Below are positions 1 to 8,251 of a stretch of DNA of 60,247 nt, in pieces. The stretch comes from Myxococcales bacterium. Its GTDB lineage: Bacteria > Myxococcota_A > Polyangia > Palsa-1104 > SHYY01. Under the pieces are notes generated by a model. The model worked only from the letters and a program-made list of their open reading frames with translations. It made no database searches and was not told where the DNA came from. Position 1 is the first letter of the stretch. Every line of letters begins with the position of its first letter. The stretch spans positions 1 to 60,247 of the forward strand of contig SHYY01000011.1 in NCBI GenBank assembly GCA_009692555.1, read 5' to 3'. A program made the translations under genes and the position numbers.

Positions 1-261
1 CTCGACCTGCGCCGCCCGGGCAGCCTGATGAGCATGATGCCGAAGAAGCACGCCATGCTGGTCGAGGCGACCGACGACCTGTTCGTGCTCGACCTCCTCA
101 AGGTGCGCTCGCTGGCGGAGAACCGCACGCTTCGCCGCGTGCTCGGCGCGATGACCGACGCCCTCACCATCAAGCGCATCAGCACCGAAGGTGAGCACGT
201 GGTGATCGGGCTGCGGGTTGATCCGCTGGCGCTCCCCTCGGCGCTGCTCCGTCTGCGCTGA
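1..261 (+). CDS. C-terminal end of an unrecognised protein (5' truncated)
   Basis: The reading frame is open from the first base of the window, so the visible 86 codons are the C-terminus of a longer gene, and the ATG codons at 28 and 34 are probably internal. The peptide is soluble-looking with alternating charged and hydrophobic residues and ends in LLRLR. I do not recognise a family. It reads in the same direction as the next gene, with about 130 bases between them, so they need not share a transcript. Confidence 0.55.
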   Translation, partial: LDLRRPGSLMSMMPKKHAMLVEATDDLFVLDLLKVRSLAENRTLRRVLGAMTDALTIKRISTEGEHVVIGLRVDPLALPSALLRLR

Positions 262-324
262 TCCTGAGGTCGTGAACCTCCCCCCTTCCGGAATTACAAA
301 ACTTTACCGTCGCGAGAAGGTCGC

Positions 325-355
325 TTGACCGGGGGGTCGCATCCTATCCGTATCA
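325..355 (+). promoter_or_regulatory. weak sigma70-like promoter candidate
   Basis: TTGACC at 325-330 is followed 19 bases later by GTATCA at 350-355, just upstream of the Spy-like gene. The spacing is long and the -10 is poor, so this is only a candidate. Confidence 0.25.
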
Positions 356-391
356 CCGAGGCCGCATCGACCGGCCCGACAGGAGGCGACC

Positions 392-874
392 ATGTGTTGT
401 TCGACCGTTCTCGCAGGACTGCTCGTCGGCGCCCTCGCCGGCAAGATGCTCTTCCGGTGGCGACGCAGGCACCACGGCGGCGGCTGCGGCCCGTGCGGCA
501 GCGGCCTTCGCGGTCGCCACTCCGGCGGCTACCCCGGCCGCCCCTTCGGGGGGCGCGGGCCGTGGATCCGTGTCGTGGAGGCGCTGCGCGGCCTCGACCT
601 GAACCCGCGGCAGCGCGACGAGGCGCGCGAGGTGCTCGACTCCGTCCGCCGCACCGTCGGTGCCGAGAGCCAGCGGCTGACCGAGCTGCTGGACGCGGTG
701 GGCGCCGAGCCGTTCGATCGCGCGCGTGCCGAAGCGGCGATGCGCGGCCTGACCGAGGGCGCGGCGCGCGAGGTGCTCGACGGCCTCGAGCACCTCCACA
801 ACATCCTCACCCCCGAGCAGCGGGAGCGCCTCCGCGCGAGCCTCCAGGGCGGTCCGCCCAGCGCCTCGTTGTAG
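392..874 (+). CDS. Spy/CpxP-like metal or envelope stress protein
   Basis: The 160-residue product has a hydrophobic N-terminus (residues 4-20) followed by a basic stretch (RWRRRHH) and a Gly/His/Cys-rich segment. The rest is helical and carries two LTxxQ-type motifs, LNPRQRDEA near residue 70 and LTPEQRERL near residue 142. These motifs typify the Spy/CpxP/CnrR fold, small helical periplasmic proteins that act as chaperones or metal sensors. The N-terminus looks like a membrane anchor rather than a cleaved signal. The ATG is preceded by AGGAGG about four bases upstream. The His/Cys-rich linker suggests metal binding, which is inference. Confidence 0.7.
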   Translation: MCCSTVLAGLLVGALAGKMLFRWRRRHHGGGCGPCGSGLRGRHSGGYPGRPFGGRGPWIRVVEALRGLDLNPRQRDEAREVLDSVRRTVGAESQRLTELLDAVGAEPFDRARAEAAMRGLTEGAAREVLDGLEHLHNILTPEQRERLRASLQGGPPSASL

Positions 875-922
875 CAGCGCGCCGAGCCCGCATCGAATCA
901 ATCCTCGGCGTCCTGCCCAGCG

Positions 923-3205
923 TCAGGTGTACCGGCGCCGCGAGAGGTAGCTCACCGCCTCGCGGGCGCACTTCTCGCAGTAGCCGAAGCGCTCCTTGAG
1001 ATTCTTCAGCGTCGTCTCGACCCGCTCGCGCGACTCCTTGTCCACCGATGACAGCGACCCCGCCCCGTCGGTGAGGAACACCAGGAGGTCCAGCGCCGTC
1101 TTCTTCACCAGCTTCTTGTTCAGCTCGAAGTAGGCGTCGCGCAGCTGCTGGAACTGGCGCGGGAACACCTGGGCGTAGTCGGGCTTCTGATTCGGGTGAT
1201 CGATCGACCACGCGCCGATCCGCGCGATCACGTCGCGCCGCCCCTCCTCTGCGCTCCCCTTCCCCGCCGTCGCCCCGACGGTGCGCTCCACCTCCGCCAT
1301 CAGCTCCTCGTCGGGCTCCTCCATCCGCGCGGTGACCGCGTTCCGCACCTTCTCCTTCTTGATCCAGTGCGACACGTGCGTCACGTAGCGGGTGAACAGC
1401 TCGGCGTACTGCTTCTCGTCGACCAGCCCCATCGACGAGCGCACCTCGTCGTCGATCCAGTCGAGCAGCCGGTCGCGCACCACCTGGATGAACTTCTTGT
1501 TCTCGTAGTAGCCGCCCGGCAGCGGCTCCTGCTTGAGGAACTCGTACACCGAGACGTTCTTGACCAGCTCGTCCATCTCGTCGAGCACCGCCATCGGCGT
1601 CACGCAGGCGTACTTCGGGTTCTGCGCCGCGTTCAGGATCAGCGTCCTGATCTCGCGCGGGCTCGCGCCGGTCCGCCCCTCGTAGTTCGGGGAGGACTCC
1701 GACTCGCCCCAGATCCGCTCGATCGCGGCGTGGAGATCGCGCGCCTGCTCGGTGGTGAACCCGTCGGGGACGCGCCCCCGCGCGTACAGCTCCGCCTTGT
1801 CGAGCGGGGTGAGCTTCGCCACCAGCTCGGCGAGCCCCTTCGGATACTTCTCCGGGAGCGGCTTGCGCATCCTGGTCAGCACCGCCCACAGCGCGGCCGC
1901 CTCCGCGGTGTGCGGCCCGACGTGCTTGCCGACGCCGGTCGGCTTGATCTGCTCGCGGTAGATCGTCTCCTCGACGGTGTAGTCGAGCAGATAGGGCACC
2001 CGGATCAGCTCGAGCCGCCCCTTGAACGACTGAAACTCCGGCACCTCCTTGAACACCGCGAGGTGCGACTCGTTCGACGAGCCGACGAACACCGCGTCGA
2101 GAAAGAGGATCGAGTTGTCGACCGGCACCCGCGCCTGCTCGACGGTGCCGAGGAGATACTTGTAGGCCTCGAGCGGTCGCTTGAGCAGATCGGAGTACTC
2201 GATCAAGCCGCGATTGGCGTCGACCAGCTCGCCCGAATATTCGTACATCGACAGCGACTGGAGGGCCGGCGGCAGCGCGGCGAGCGAGCGGTCCATCGTG
2301 AGCTGGCGGGACCTCGCGTCGACCGCCAGCTGCGGCTCGACGGTGACCGCCCCGGCGCGATAGCGCCGCGAGAGGTAGAAGCGCTCCACCTGGACGTGGC
2401 GCAGCACCTTCAGGTAGTCGCCCTTGTAGGCGCCGAGCAGCGCCTCGAACACCTGCTTGTTCTTGTGCCCGAGGTCGCCGTGGAGGATGTACTCCGACGG
2501 AATGTAGGCGGAGGCCGGGGCGTCGGCTAAAAGCGCGGCCCGCGTGCGCTGCGGGAGGAGCAGCGCCGGGTGATCGCGCAGCTCGTCGGTGAGGCGGGCG
2601 TCGATCAGCTCATCGTCGAGGTAGGCGTAGCTGCCGCCGGGCGCGTCCGCCGCCTCGCCCCCGAAGCCGATCCCGCTCCTTGTGAGCTTCTGCGACGGGA
2701 AGATCCAGTTGAAGCGGTAGAGCGCTCCCTCGTCGAGCGAGGAGTAGTTCTCGAGCGCCCCCACCAGGCACGACACGAAGGTCGACTTCGCCGAGCCGTT
2801 CGGCCCGTGCATCAGGATCAGCTTGTTGACCTTGCCCTCGCGCACGAAGTTCGAGAGCACCCGGTAGAAGCGCCCCTGGACCTCCTCCTGCCCGACCAGG
2901 CGGCCGCGAAAGCCGTCGTAGCCGCGGTCGAACAGCTTCCAGCGGGTCACCGTGCCACGCGGCGTCTTGACCGGCTCGGTGCCGAAGTGATCGAAGACGT
3001 CCTTCAGGTACTGGGCGGCGGACCGCCCGTGGCGCGACGGGTGTGCCGCGAGGAGCTGGAAGAACTCGTCGAACGACATCACGCGCCGGTTGCGCGCGTA
3101 CGCCTCGCGCACCTCGCCGCCGATCTGGCTCAAGAGATCCTTCGGATCTTTGGAATCCATCGAATCCTTGGAATCCATTGATTTCGTGGAATCCGGCTGG
3201 TCCAT
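923..3205 (-). CDS. prkA: PrkA-family serine protein kinase (AAA+ type)
   Basis: The 760-residue protein matches the PrkA/YeaG family, which joins an N-terminal AAA+ ATPase-like domain to a C-terminal kinase-like domain and acts in stress and stationary-phase signalling. The P-loop GPNGSAKST lies near residues 134-142, preceded by the family motif around YDGFRGRLVGQEEVQGRFY. The protein is somewhat longer than usual because of an N-terminal tail with a near-tandem MDSKD repeat (residues 10-20). The ATG lies one base after the stop of the upstream exported protein, which implies translational coupling. The usual partners YeaH and SpoVR are not next to it here. Confidence 0.93.
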   Translation of the reverse strand: MDQPDSTKSMDSKDSMDSKDPKDLLSQIGGEVREAYARNRRVMSFDEFFQLLAAHPSRHGRSAAQYLKDVFDHFGTEPVKTPRGTVTRWKLFDRGYDGFRGRLVGQEEVQGRFYRVLSNFVREGKVNKLILMHGPNGSAKSTFVSCLVGALENYSSLDEGALYRFNWIFPSQKLTRSGIGFGGEAADAPGGSYAYLDDELIDARLTDELRDHPALLLPQRTRAALLADAPASAYIPSEYILHGDLGHKNKQVFEALLGAYKGDYLKVLRHVQVERFYLSRRYRAGAVTVEPQLAVDARSRQLTMDRSLAALPPALQSLSMYEYSGELVDANRGLIEYSDLLKRPLEAYKYLLGTVEQARVPVDNSILFLDAVFVGSSNESHLAVFKEVPEFQSFKGRLELIRVPYLLDYTVEETIYREQIKPTGVGKHVGPHTAEAAALWAVLTRMRKPLPEKYPKGLAELVAKLTPLDKAELYARGRVPDGFTTEQARDLHAAIERIWGESESSPNYEGRTGASPREIRTLILNAAQNPKYACVTPMAVLDEMDELVKNVSVYEFLKQEPLPGGYYENKKFIQVVRDRLLDWIDDEVRSSMGLVDEKQYAELFTRYVTHVSHWIKKEKVRNAVTARMEEPDEELMAEVERTVGATAGKGSAEEGRRDVIARIGAWSIDHPNQKPDYAQVFPRQFQQLRDAYFELNKKLVKKTALDLLVFLTDGAGSLSSVDKESRERVETTLKNLKERFGYCEKCAREAVSYLSRRRYT

Positions 3206-3206
3206 C

Positions 3207-3635
3207 CTACCTGGCGTCGACGGCGATCGCGACCTTGACCCGCTGCGGATCGCAGGTGGTGGCGGTGCAGACCGCGAAGGCGAGCACTCCGGCGATGGTC
3301 TTCTTCCCCGCCTCCCGGGCGGTCAGCGCCACGTCGAAGCTCCCCTCCATCTCGGAGAGCTTCGCGTCGGCCTTCAGCAGCTTGGGCTTCGGAAGATCGA
3401 TCCCCGCCGTCGGATCGAGCTTGAGCGAGGTCGGAAAGTCCTTGTTCAGGTGGTAGCCGGGAGCCGCCTTGATCACCACCTGCGCCACCGCCGCCTGACC
3501 CACCTTGGCGACCACCTGGGCGGCGACGATCGAGAACGAAGCGGCAGGCTCACCCGCGCTCGCAAGGGCCGGCGCGAGCACCGCGGCGGCGACGAGGACA
3601 GCGGCCAGGAGCGATCCGGAGCGGGCGATCTTCAT
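3207..3635 (-). CDS. exported protein resembling the DsbD N-terminal domain
   Basis: The start at 3635 gives a classical Sec signal peptide (MKIARSG, then an Ala/Leu/Val core ending ALASAG). An upstream in-frame ATG at 3716 would bury this signal, so I rejected it. The mature part is about 120 residues and all-beta in character. A GYHLNKDFPTSLKL motif and a late Cys pair (AVCTATTCDP) recall the periplasmic immunoglobulin-like domain of DsbD, where the two cysteines accept electrons. No membrane domain follows, so it is a stand-alone version. It sits directly upstream of prkA with a one-base gap. Family assignment is by pattern only. Confidence 0.7.
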   Translation of the reverse strand: MKIARSGSLLAAVLVAAAVLAPALASAGEPAASFSIVAAQVVAKVGQAAVAQVVIKAAPGYHLNKDFPTSLKLDPTAGIDLPKPKLLKADAKLSEMEGSFDVALTAREAGKKTIAGVLAFAVCTATTCDPQRVKVAIAVDAR

Positions 3636-3692
3636 GCGATTCTCCGACGGCAAGAGGCCAGAAACTACCACGCGCGATCGACCGTGGCAATC

Positions 3693-4311
3693 CGCCCATC
3701 CGTGCCGGGTGCTCAACGGAGAAGGGGGTCCCTCCGCTCACGTAGTCGTAGTCGTAGTCGTAGTCGTAGTCGATTCAGGGGCACTCTCGCGCGGGGGATC
3801 AGCTCTCCGGCACATGCGCGTGAGCATCTCCAGGATGCGGGTCAGCAACTCCATGGCCTGTCGCCGAGTGTCTTCCAAGGCGAGTTGCAGGACCGCAAAG
3901 GCATCCACGATCGCCGCGCACTCCATCGCGGAGCCCCGGGCGATGCTGTAGAAGCGGGCGCCCTCCGGCGCTCCGAACCGGCCCGCTCCCTCGGCGATGT
4001 TCCAGTGGATGGAGAGCGCCGCACGTTTGAGCTGATCGGTGAGAAACGAGTTCCCCTTGGGGGCGCTCGTCGCGATCTGCGACGCAAGGGCGAGGAGCTC
4101 GATGGCGCGGCGATAGACGCCGAGCTTCTGGTCGGCCAGCATGGGCATCCTCCTTTGAGGCCAGGGTTGTCGGTTGGCAGGAGGAATTTATTGCGGGAGG
4201 AAGCTCGATTGCCGTCGCTGCGGACGGGACGACTACGACTACGACGACGACTACGTGACGAGCAAGAGCCAGCAAGAGGGCCCCCTCCGCTGTTAAGCGC
4301 CCATCCGTGCC
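3693..4311. mobile_element. repeat-bounded cassette carrying a four-helix-bundle gene
   Basis: A 14-base perfect direct repeat (CGCCCATCCGTGCC) lies at 3693-3706 and 4298-4311. Inside it are imperfect inverted ends (GCTCAAC...GGAG on the left, the complement of CTCCGCTGTTAAGC on the right). Further in, inverted (CGTAGT)n arrays occur at 3738-3772 and 4229-4258. The only gene inside encodes a four-helix-bundle protein. Direct repeats outside inverted ends look like a target-site duplication, so I infer a small non-autonomous mobile cassette. No transposase is present. Confidence 0.5.
3738..4142 (-). CDS. four-helix-bundle protein (23S rRNA intervening-sequence protein family)
   Basis: The product of about 134 residues matches the S23/IVP four-helix-bundle family: an N-terminal ADQKLGVYRRAIEL helix, then the typical LTDQLKRAALSIHWNIAEGAGR segment, which is broken in the middle by the family's conserved turn. 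The start at 4142 lies six bases after AGGAGG; an ATG at 4148 abuts that sequence and is less likely. Members are found in 23S rRNA intervening sequences and as stand-alone copies, and relatives serve as Avd proteins in diversity-generating retroelements. Biochemical function is unknown. The C-terminus runs into a CGTAGT repeat, so the last residues are a homothreonine tail, which looks like repeat-derived sequence. Confidence 0.85.
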   Translation of the reverse strand: MLADQKLGVYRRAIELLALASQIATSAPKGNSFLTDQLKRAALSIHWNIAEGAGRFGAPEGARFYSIARGSAMECAAIVDAFAVLQLALEDTRRQAMELLTRILEMLTRMCRRADPPRESAPESTTTTTTTTTT

Positions 4312-4338
4312 CATTGGACGCCGCGTGGGCGCCGCCAT

Positions 4339-4716
4339 TCACTCGCGCGGCTCGAGCCAGCGCCGGATCAGCGAGCGGAAGTCCTCGAACTCGAACGGCT
4401 TGCCGATCCAGCCGTCGGCGTCGATCTCCTCGGCGCGCTTGGCCGCGTCGTCGGCGGCCGAGAAGACCACCACCGGGGCGCCGCGCTGGTGGCGCGCGCG
4501 AAACTCGGCGGCGAAGGCCCACCCGTTCATCACCGGCATCTTCATGTCGAGGAGGATCAGGTGGGGGAGGCCGCGCTCGAGGGTGGCGAGCGCCTCGCGG
4601 CCGTTCGCCGCGCGCTCCACGTTGTAGCCGAGCTCGTCGAGGAGCAGCACGACCAGGCTCGCGATGTCCTCGTCGTCCTCGACCAGAAGCACGGTCTTCG
4701 CGCCTTTCATCACCAT
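4339..4716 (-). CDS. single-domain response regulator (CheY-like)
   Basis: The 125 residues form one receiver domain with no output domain. The acidic pair is in LLVEDDED (residues about 9-16), the phosphoacceptor Asp is in LILLDMKMPV (near residue 56), and the Ser and Lys of the active site are in VVFSAAD and GKPFEF. It lies 73 bases downstream of the histidine kinase gene in the same direction, so it is probably the kinase's partner and signals by protein contact. GTG/ATG alternatives are close together; the first ATG has GGGAG five bases upstream. Confidence 0.9.
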   Translation of the reverse strand: MVMKGAKTVLLVEDDEDIASLVVLLLDELGYNVERAANGREALATLERGLPHLILLDMKMPVMNGWAFAAEFRARHQRGAPVVVFSAADDAAKRAEEIDADGWIGKPFEFEDFRSLIRRWLEPRE

Positions 4717-4789
4717 CGCAGCTCCCGGCGGCGAGCAGTCTACTGCTTCTGGCCGGCGGCGGTGCCAGGAAAAAGCGCCCGGAAGGGTC

Positions 4790-6820
4790 CTACCCGGCGG
4801 CGCCCTTCAAGGGGAGGCTGTAGGAGAAGACGCTCCCCTGGCCCTCCTCGCTGGTGAACCAGAACGTGCCACCGTGATGCTCGATGATCTCCTTGCAGAT
4901 GTAGAGGCCGACGCCCATCCCGCCGTGGTCGTGGGCGGTGTCGGTGTGGGCGCGGTAGAACGGCTCGAAGATCCGCGGCTGCTTGTCGCGCGCGATCCCG
5001 ACGCCGCCGTCGACCACCGAGACGAACACCTCGCCGTCGCGCGCCGCCACCTCGATCTCCACCTCGCCCCCGTCGGGAGAGAACTTGAGGGCGTTCTCGA
5101 GGAGGTGGGTCTGCACCTGCTCCAGGCGCCGGCGGTCGCCCACCACGATCGCCCGATCGGCGCGAACGATCCGGATCCGGTGGCGCCGCAGCGACGGTGA
5201 GAGGCGCTCCACCGCCGCCGCTGCCAGGGCCGCGAGATCGATCTCGTCGGCGCCCAGCTTCCAGCGCCCGAGGTAGAGCTGCGACACGTCGAGGAGGTCG
5301 CGCACCAGGGCGTCGAGGCGGTCGGCGCCGCGCCCGATCGCCTCGAGGGTGGTGCGCTGCGACGAGGAGAGCCCCACCGTGGTCCCGAGGAGGAGCTGCG
5401 CGTAGCCCTTCACGATCGTCACCGGCGTCTTCAGCTCGTGCGCGGCGACCCGGATGAACTGGTCCTTCAGGCGATCGAGCGCCGCCAGCTCGGTGACGTC
5501 GTGGGCCACCTGCACCACGCCGACGATGGCGCCCGCCTCGTCGCGGATCGGCGCGGCGGAGGCGCGAATGCGGCGATCGCGGTCGCTGCGCGGGTGGTAG
5601 TAGGTCACCTCCTGCCCCACCACCGTCTCGCCGGCGAGCGCGCGGGGCAGCGGGAGGCGGGACTCCGGGATGACCTGGCCATCGGGGGCGCGGAAGCGCA
5701 GGAGCTTCGGCAGGTCGAGCCACATGTGGCGCACCGCGTCGGTGGAAGAGAGCCCGAGCCCCTCGGCCCCCGAGCGGTTGATGAGCAGGAGCTGCCCCGC
5801 GGCGTCGCACACCATCACGCCCTCGACCATGTGATCGAGCACCGCGTGCAGCTCGCCCGCGCGCCGCCGCGCGACCTCGGCGAGACGCTCCTGCTCGACG
5901 AGATGCCCCTGGACGCGCTGGGTCGACTCATCGAGGCGGTCGAGCATGTCGTTGACCCCGGAGGCGAGACGCCCGATGTCGTCCTGCTGGAAGATCGGCA
6001 CCCGCGCGACCGACCGGTCGATCCGGCCGTGCGCGCCGATATCGCGCACCGCCGCTGCGATCCGCGCCACCGGCCCGCCCACCGCGGCGGCGATGAAGGC
6101 GGCGCAGATCGGCCCCCAGATGAGCACCACGAGGCCGCTGAGGAGGATGGTCGTCGTCGGCACCTCGGCCATGTAGGCCATGCTCGCCATCCAGCTCGCC
6201 GGGGCGAGGGTCAGGCAGATCCCGAAGAGGACCAGGCGCGCGCGCAGGCTCGGCTCGCGTCCCGGGAGCGCGATGGCGCGGGCGCGGGCGACGAGAGAGA
6301 GCTCGCCCGCCGTCGGTGCGAGGAGCCACGCGAACATGGCGTATCCGAGAGGAAGGGCGGCGGTGAAGCAGGCCATGGCGAACAGCGCGCCGGCGGGCAT
6401 GCCGCGGGGAGCGAGCGGGATGAGATCGGGGATCGGGTAGCGGAGCAGCACGGTGAGGACCAGGTAGGAGAGCCCCCATGCCGACGCGAAGACGGCGCCG
6501 AAGGCGAGCGGCGTGCGGTAGACCGTCTGTCCGGCGCGGCGGAGGAGGGCGCCGTCGGGGTCGCCGCCCGGGCCGGCGCGGTGCCACCGCTCGATCGGAC
6601 GGAGCATCCAGGGCAGGACGACGACCAGGAGGATCACCTTGGCGAGGTCGAGCGGGAGCAGCAGGGCGACCACGAGCTGGACGTCAGTCGGCCCGGCGAT
6701 GCCGAGCATCCGCACGTAGACCACGGGGACGAGGAGGGTGAACAGCAGATCGACCGCGAACGCGATCGCCACGATGCGTATCGTGAAGGTGGAGCGGCTG
6801 GGGCTCTTCTCGTCGACCAT
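4790..6820 (-). CDS. membrane sensor histidine kinase with HAMP and PAS domains
   Basis: The 676-residue protein begins with about six hydrophobic helices (residues 12-245). A HAMP domain follows (around 250-300, FQQDDIGRLASGVNDMLDRL), then a PAS domain (about 315-440), a HisKA domain with the H-box AAHELKTP (near 462), and a HATPase domain with N-box LLENALKFSPDGG, G1 VVDGGVGIA and G2 GMGVGLYI. All catalytic motifs are intact. It would autophosphorylate and pass phosphate to the receiver gene just downstream. The sensed signal is unknown. The gene diverges from the ureohydrolase gene across a region holding a long inverted repeat. Confidence 0.93.
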   Translation of the reverse strand: MVDEKSPSRSTFTIRIVAIAFAVDLLFTLLVPVVYVRMLGIAGPTDVQLVVALLLPLDLAKVILLVVVLPWMLRPIERWHRAGPGGDPDGALLRRAGQTVYRTPLAFGAVFASAWGLSYLVLTVLLRYPIPDLIPLAPRGMPAGALFAMACFTAALPLGYAMFAWLLAPTAGELSLVARARAIALPGREPSLRARLVLFGICLTLAPASWMASMAYMAEVPTTTILLSGLVVLIWGPICAAFIAAAVGGPVARIAAAVRDIGAHGRIDRSVARVPIFQQDDIGRLASGVNDMLDRLDESTQRVQGHLVEQERLAEVARRRAGELHAVLDHMVEGVMVCDAAGQLLLINRSGAEGLGLSSTDAVRHMWLDLPKLLRFRAPDGQVIPESRLPLPRALAGETVVGQEVTYYHPRSDRDRRIRASAAPIRDEAGAIVGVVQVAHDVTELAALDRLKDQFIRVAAHELKTPVTIVKGYAQLLLGTTVGLSSSQRTTLEAIGRGADRLDALVRDLLDVSQLYLGRWKLGADEIDLAALAAAAVERLSPSLRRHRIRIVRADRAIVVGDRRRLEQVQTHLLENALKFSPDGGEVEIEVAARDGEVFVSVVDGGVGIARDKQPRIFEPFYRAHTDTAHDHGGMGVGLYICKEIIEHHGGTFWFTSEEGQGSVFSYSLPLKGAAG

Positions 6821-6902
6821 CCGCTCGCTCCCGCCGCCCCCGGCAAGGTGATTGACGATAGGCGAACCGAGCCCAAACGCAAGCGCCCTGTGGCCCCCGG
6901 GT

Positions 6903-6957
6903 GCGGTTCCCGGTTATTGACCAGCACTCGTCCGCTTTCCCTGCAACCGGGAACCGC
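6903..6957. promoter_or_regulatory. long inverted repeat in a divergent promoter region
   Basis: GCGGTTCCCGGTT at 6903-6915 pairs perfectly with AACCGGGAACCGC at 6945-6957 across a 29-base loop. It lies between the starts of the histidine kinase (6820, minus) and the ureohydrolase (7034, plus). A TTGACC hexamer falls inside the loop at 6917-6922. It could be an operator or an RNA hairpin in the ureohydrolase leader; the sequence alone does not decide. Confidence 0.55.
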
Positions 6958-7033
6958 GCCCGTGGCTCCCCGTGCCCCGCAAGGATCGGGCGGGCCGATT
7001 GACAGCGGCGGCGCGGTCGGCTACTCGCGGCGG

Positions 7034-8056
7034 ATGAGCTTCGATCCCAGCGCGGCGGCGCGGCCCGGCTCGGGCGTGTTCGGGTTGCCGACCTCGGTCG
7101 AGGACGCGGGGGTGATCCTCATCCCGGTGCCGTTCGACGCGACCACCTCCTACGGGTCCGGCGCCGCCGATGGGCCGCGCGCGATCCTGGAGGCGAGCCG
7201 GCAGGTCGACCTGTTCGACCTCGAGACCGGGCGGCCCTACCAGGCGGGGATCGTGATGCTGGACGAGTCGGAGGAGATCCGCGCCTGGAATGCCGCGGCC
7301 CACGCCGCCGCCGCGAAGGTGATCGCCGCCGGAGGGGTGATCCCGTGCGACCTGGTTCTGGAGGCCGCTGCGATGCGCGTCGACGCCCTGTGCGCCGCGG
7401 TGAACGAGCGCGTAGGCGCCATCGCCGAGGACGCGATCGGGCGCGGCCGGATCGTTGGCACCGTCGGTGGCGACCACGCGACCCCGCTCGGGGCGATCGC
7501 GGCCCACGCGCGCGCGTGGCCGGGCCTCGGCGTGCTCCACCTCGACGCCCACGCCGATCTGCGCCACGCCTACGAGGGCTTCTCCTTCTCGCACGCGTCG
7601 ATCATGAATCATGTCGCTGGCTTGCCCGGGGTGAGCCGGATCGTCCAGGTCGGGATCCGCGACCTCTCCGAGGAGGAGCACCAGGCGATCGCCGAGTCGG
7701 GCGGCCGGATCGTCACGTTCTTCGACGCGGCGCTCCAGGCCGAGCGTTTCGCCGGAGCCACGTTCGCGTCCCAGCTGGCGCGGATCGTCGACGCGCTGCC
7801 GCACGACGTCTACCTCTCCTACGACATTGACGGCCTCGACCCGTCGCTGTGCCCGCACACCGGGACGCCGGTGCCGGGCGGCCTCTCGTTCGCGGAGGCG
7901 TGCGCCTTGACGGCCGCGGTGGCGCGCTCCGGGCGGCGGATCGTCGGCTTCGACCTCTGCGAGGTGGCGCCCGGCCCCGACGGCGACGGCTGGGATGGCA
8001 ACGTCGGGGCGCGCCTGCTCTACAAGATGATCGGCTGGACGCTCAAGTCGCGTTAA
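7034..8056 (+). CDS. agmatinase/arginase-family ureohydrolase
   Basis: The 340-residue enzyme has all manganese-binding motifs of the ureohydrolase superfamily: VGGDHAT (near residue 147), HLDAHADLR (near 172), YDIDGLDPS (near 263), and a late Glu in DLCEVAPG. These enzymes release urea from a guanidino compound such as agmatine, arginine or guanidinobutyrate. Which substrate is used cannot be fixed from sequence, though the overall pattern is closer to agmatinase. The ATG at 7034 was chosen over the far longer upstream open frame because that region is antisense to the histidine kinase. It converges with the ECF sigma gene. Confidence 0.88.
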   Translation: MSFDPSAAARPGSGVFGLPTSVEDAGVILIPVPFDATTSYGSGAADGPRAILEASRQVDLFDLETGRPYQAGIVMLDESEEIRAWNAAAHAAAAKVIAAGGVIPCDLVLEAAAMRVDALCAAVNERVGAIAEDAIGRGRIVGTVGGDHATPLGAIAAHARAWPGLGVLHLDAHADLRHAYEGFSFSHASIMNHVAGLPGVSRIVQVGIRDLSEEEHQAIAESGGRIVTFFDAALQAERFAGATFASQLARIVDALPHDVYLSYDIDGLDPSLCPHTGTPVPGGLSFAEACALTAAVARSGRRIVGFDLCEVAPGPDGDGWDGNVGARLLYKMIGWTLKSR

Positions 8057-8183
8057 CCCGACCTGTCCTCGCAGCCCACAGTGCTCGGCGGGATGGTCAT
8101 CCTCTCTACATTACGCTGCGCGACCTCTTCGAAAAATCACGGCGCTGGTTGGGGCCGCGAAGGAGGTGCCGGGCCTGCTCGAC

Positions 8184-8206
8184 CTCAGCTCCGTGATGAA
8201 GCTGAG
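8184..8206. terminator. small hairpin between convergent genes
   Basis: CTCAGCT at 8184-8190 pairs with AGCTGAG at 8200-8206, in the gap between the convergent ureohydrolase and sigma factor genes. There is no clear T-run on either strand, so terminator function is a guess from position. Confidence 0.25.
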
Positions 8207-8251
8207 ACCATGAGCGCCTGTCCCGCCAGACGCGACTTGCACGCGGACGGT

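Noticed and set aside
3738-3772. CRISPR-like array at the CGTAGT repeats, and again at 60216-60247
   Set aside because: Both are uninterrupted six-base tandem repeats without unique spacers, and no cas genes are present.
5438-7033. Long upstream extension of the ureohydrolase frame
   Set aside because: The extension lies antisense to the histidine kinase, and the real protein begins at 7034 where the family alignment begins.
8184-8211. CTGAGA as part of a TPP riboswitch
   Set aside because: It is one arm of a small hairpin between convergent genes, with no other TPP motif and no downstream thiamine gene.
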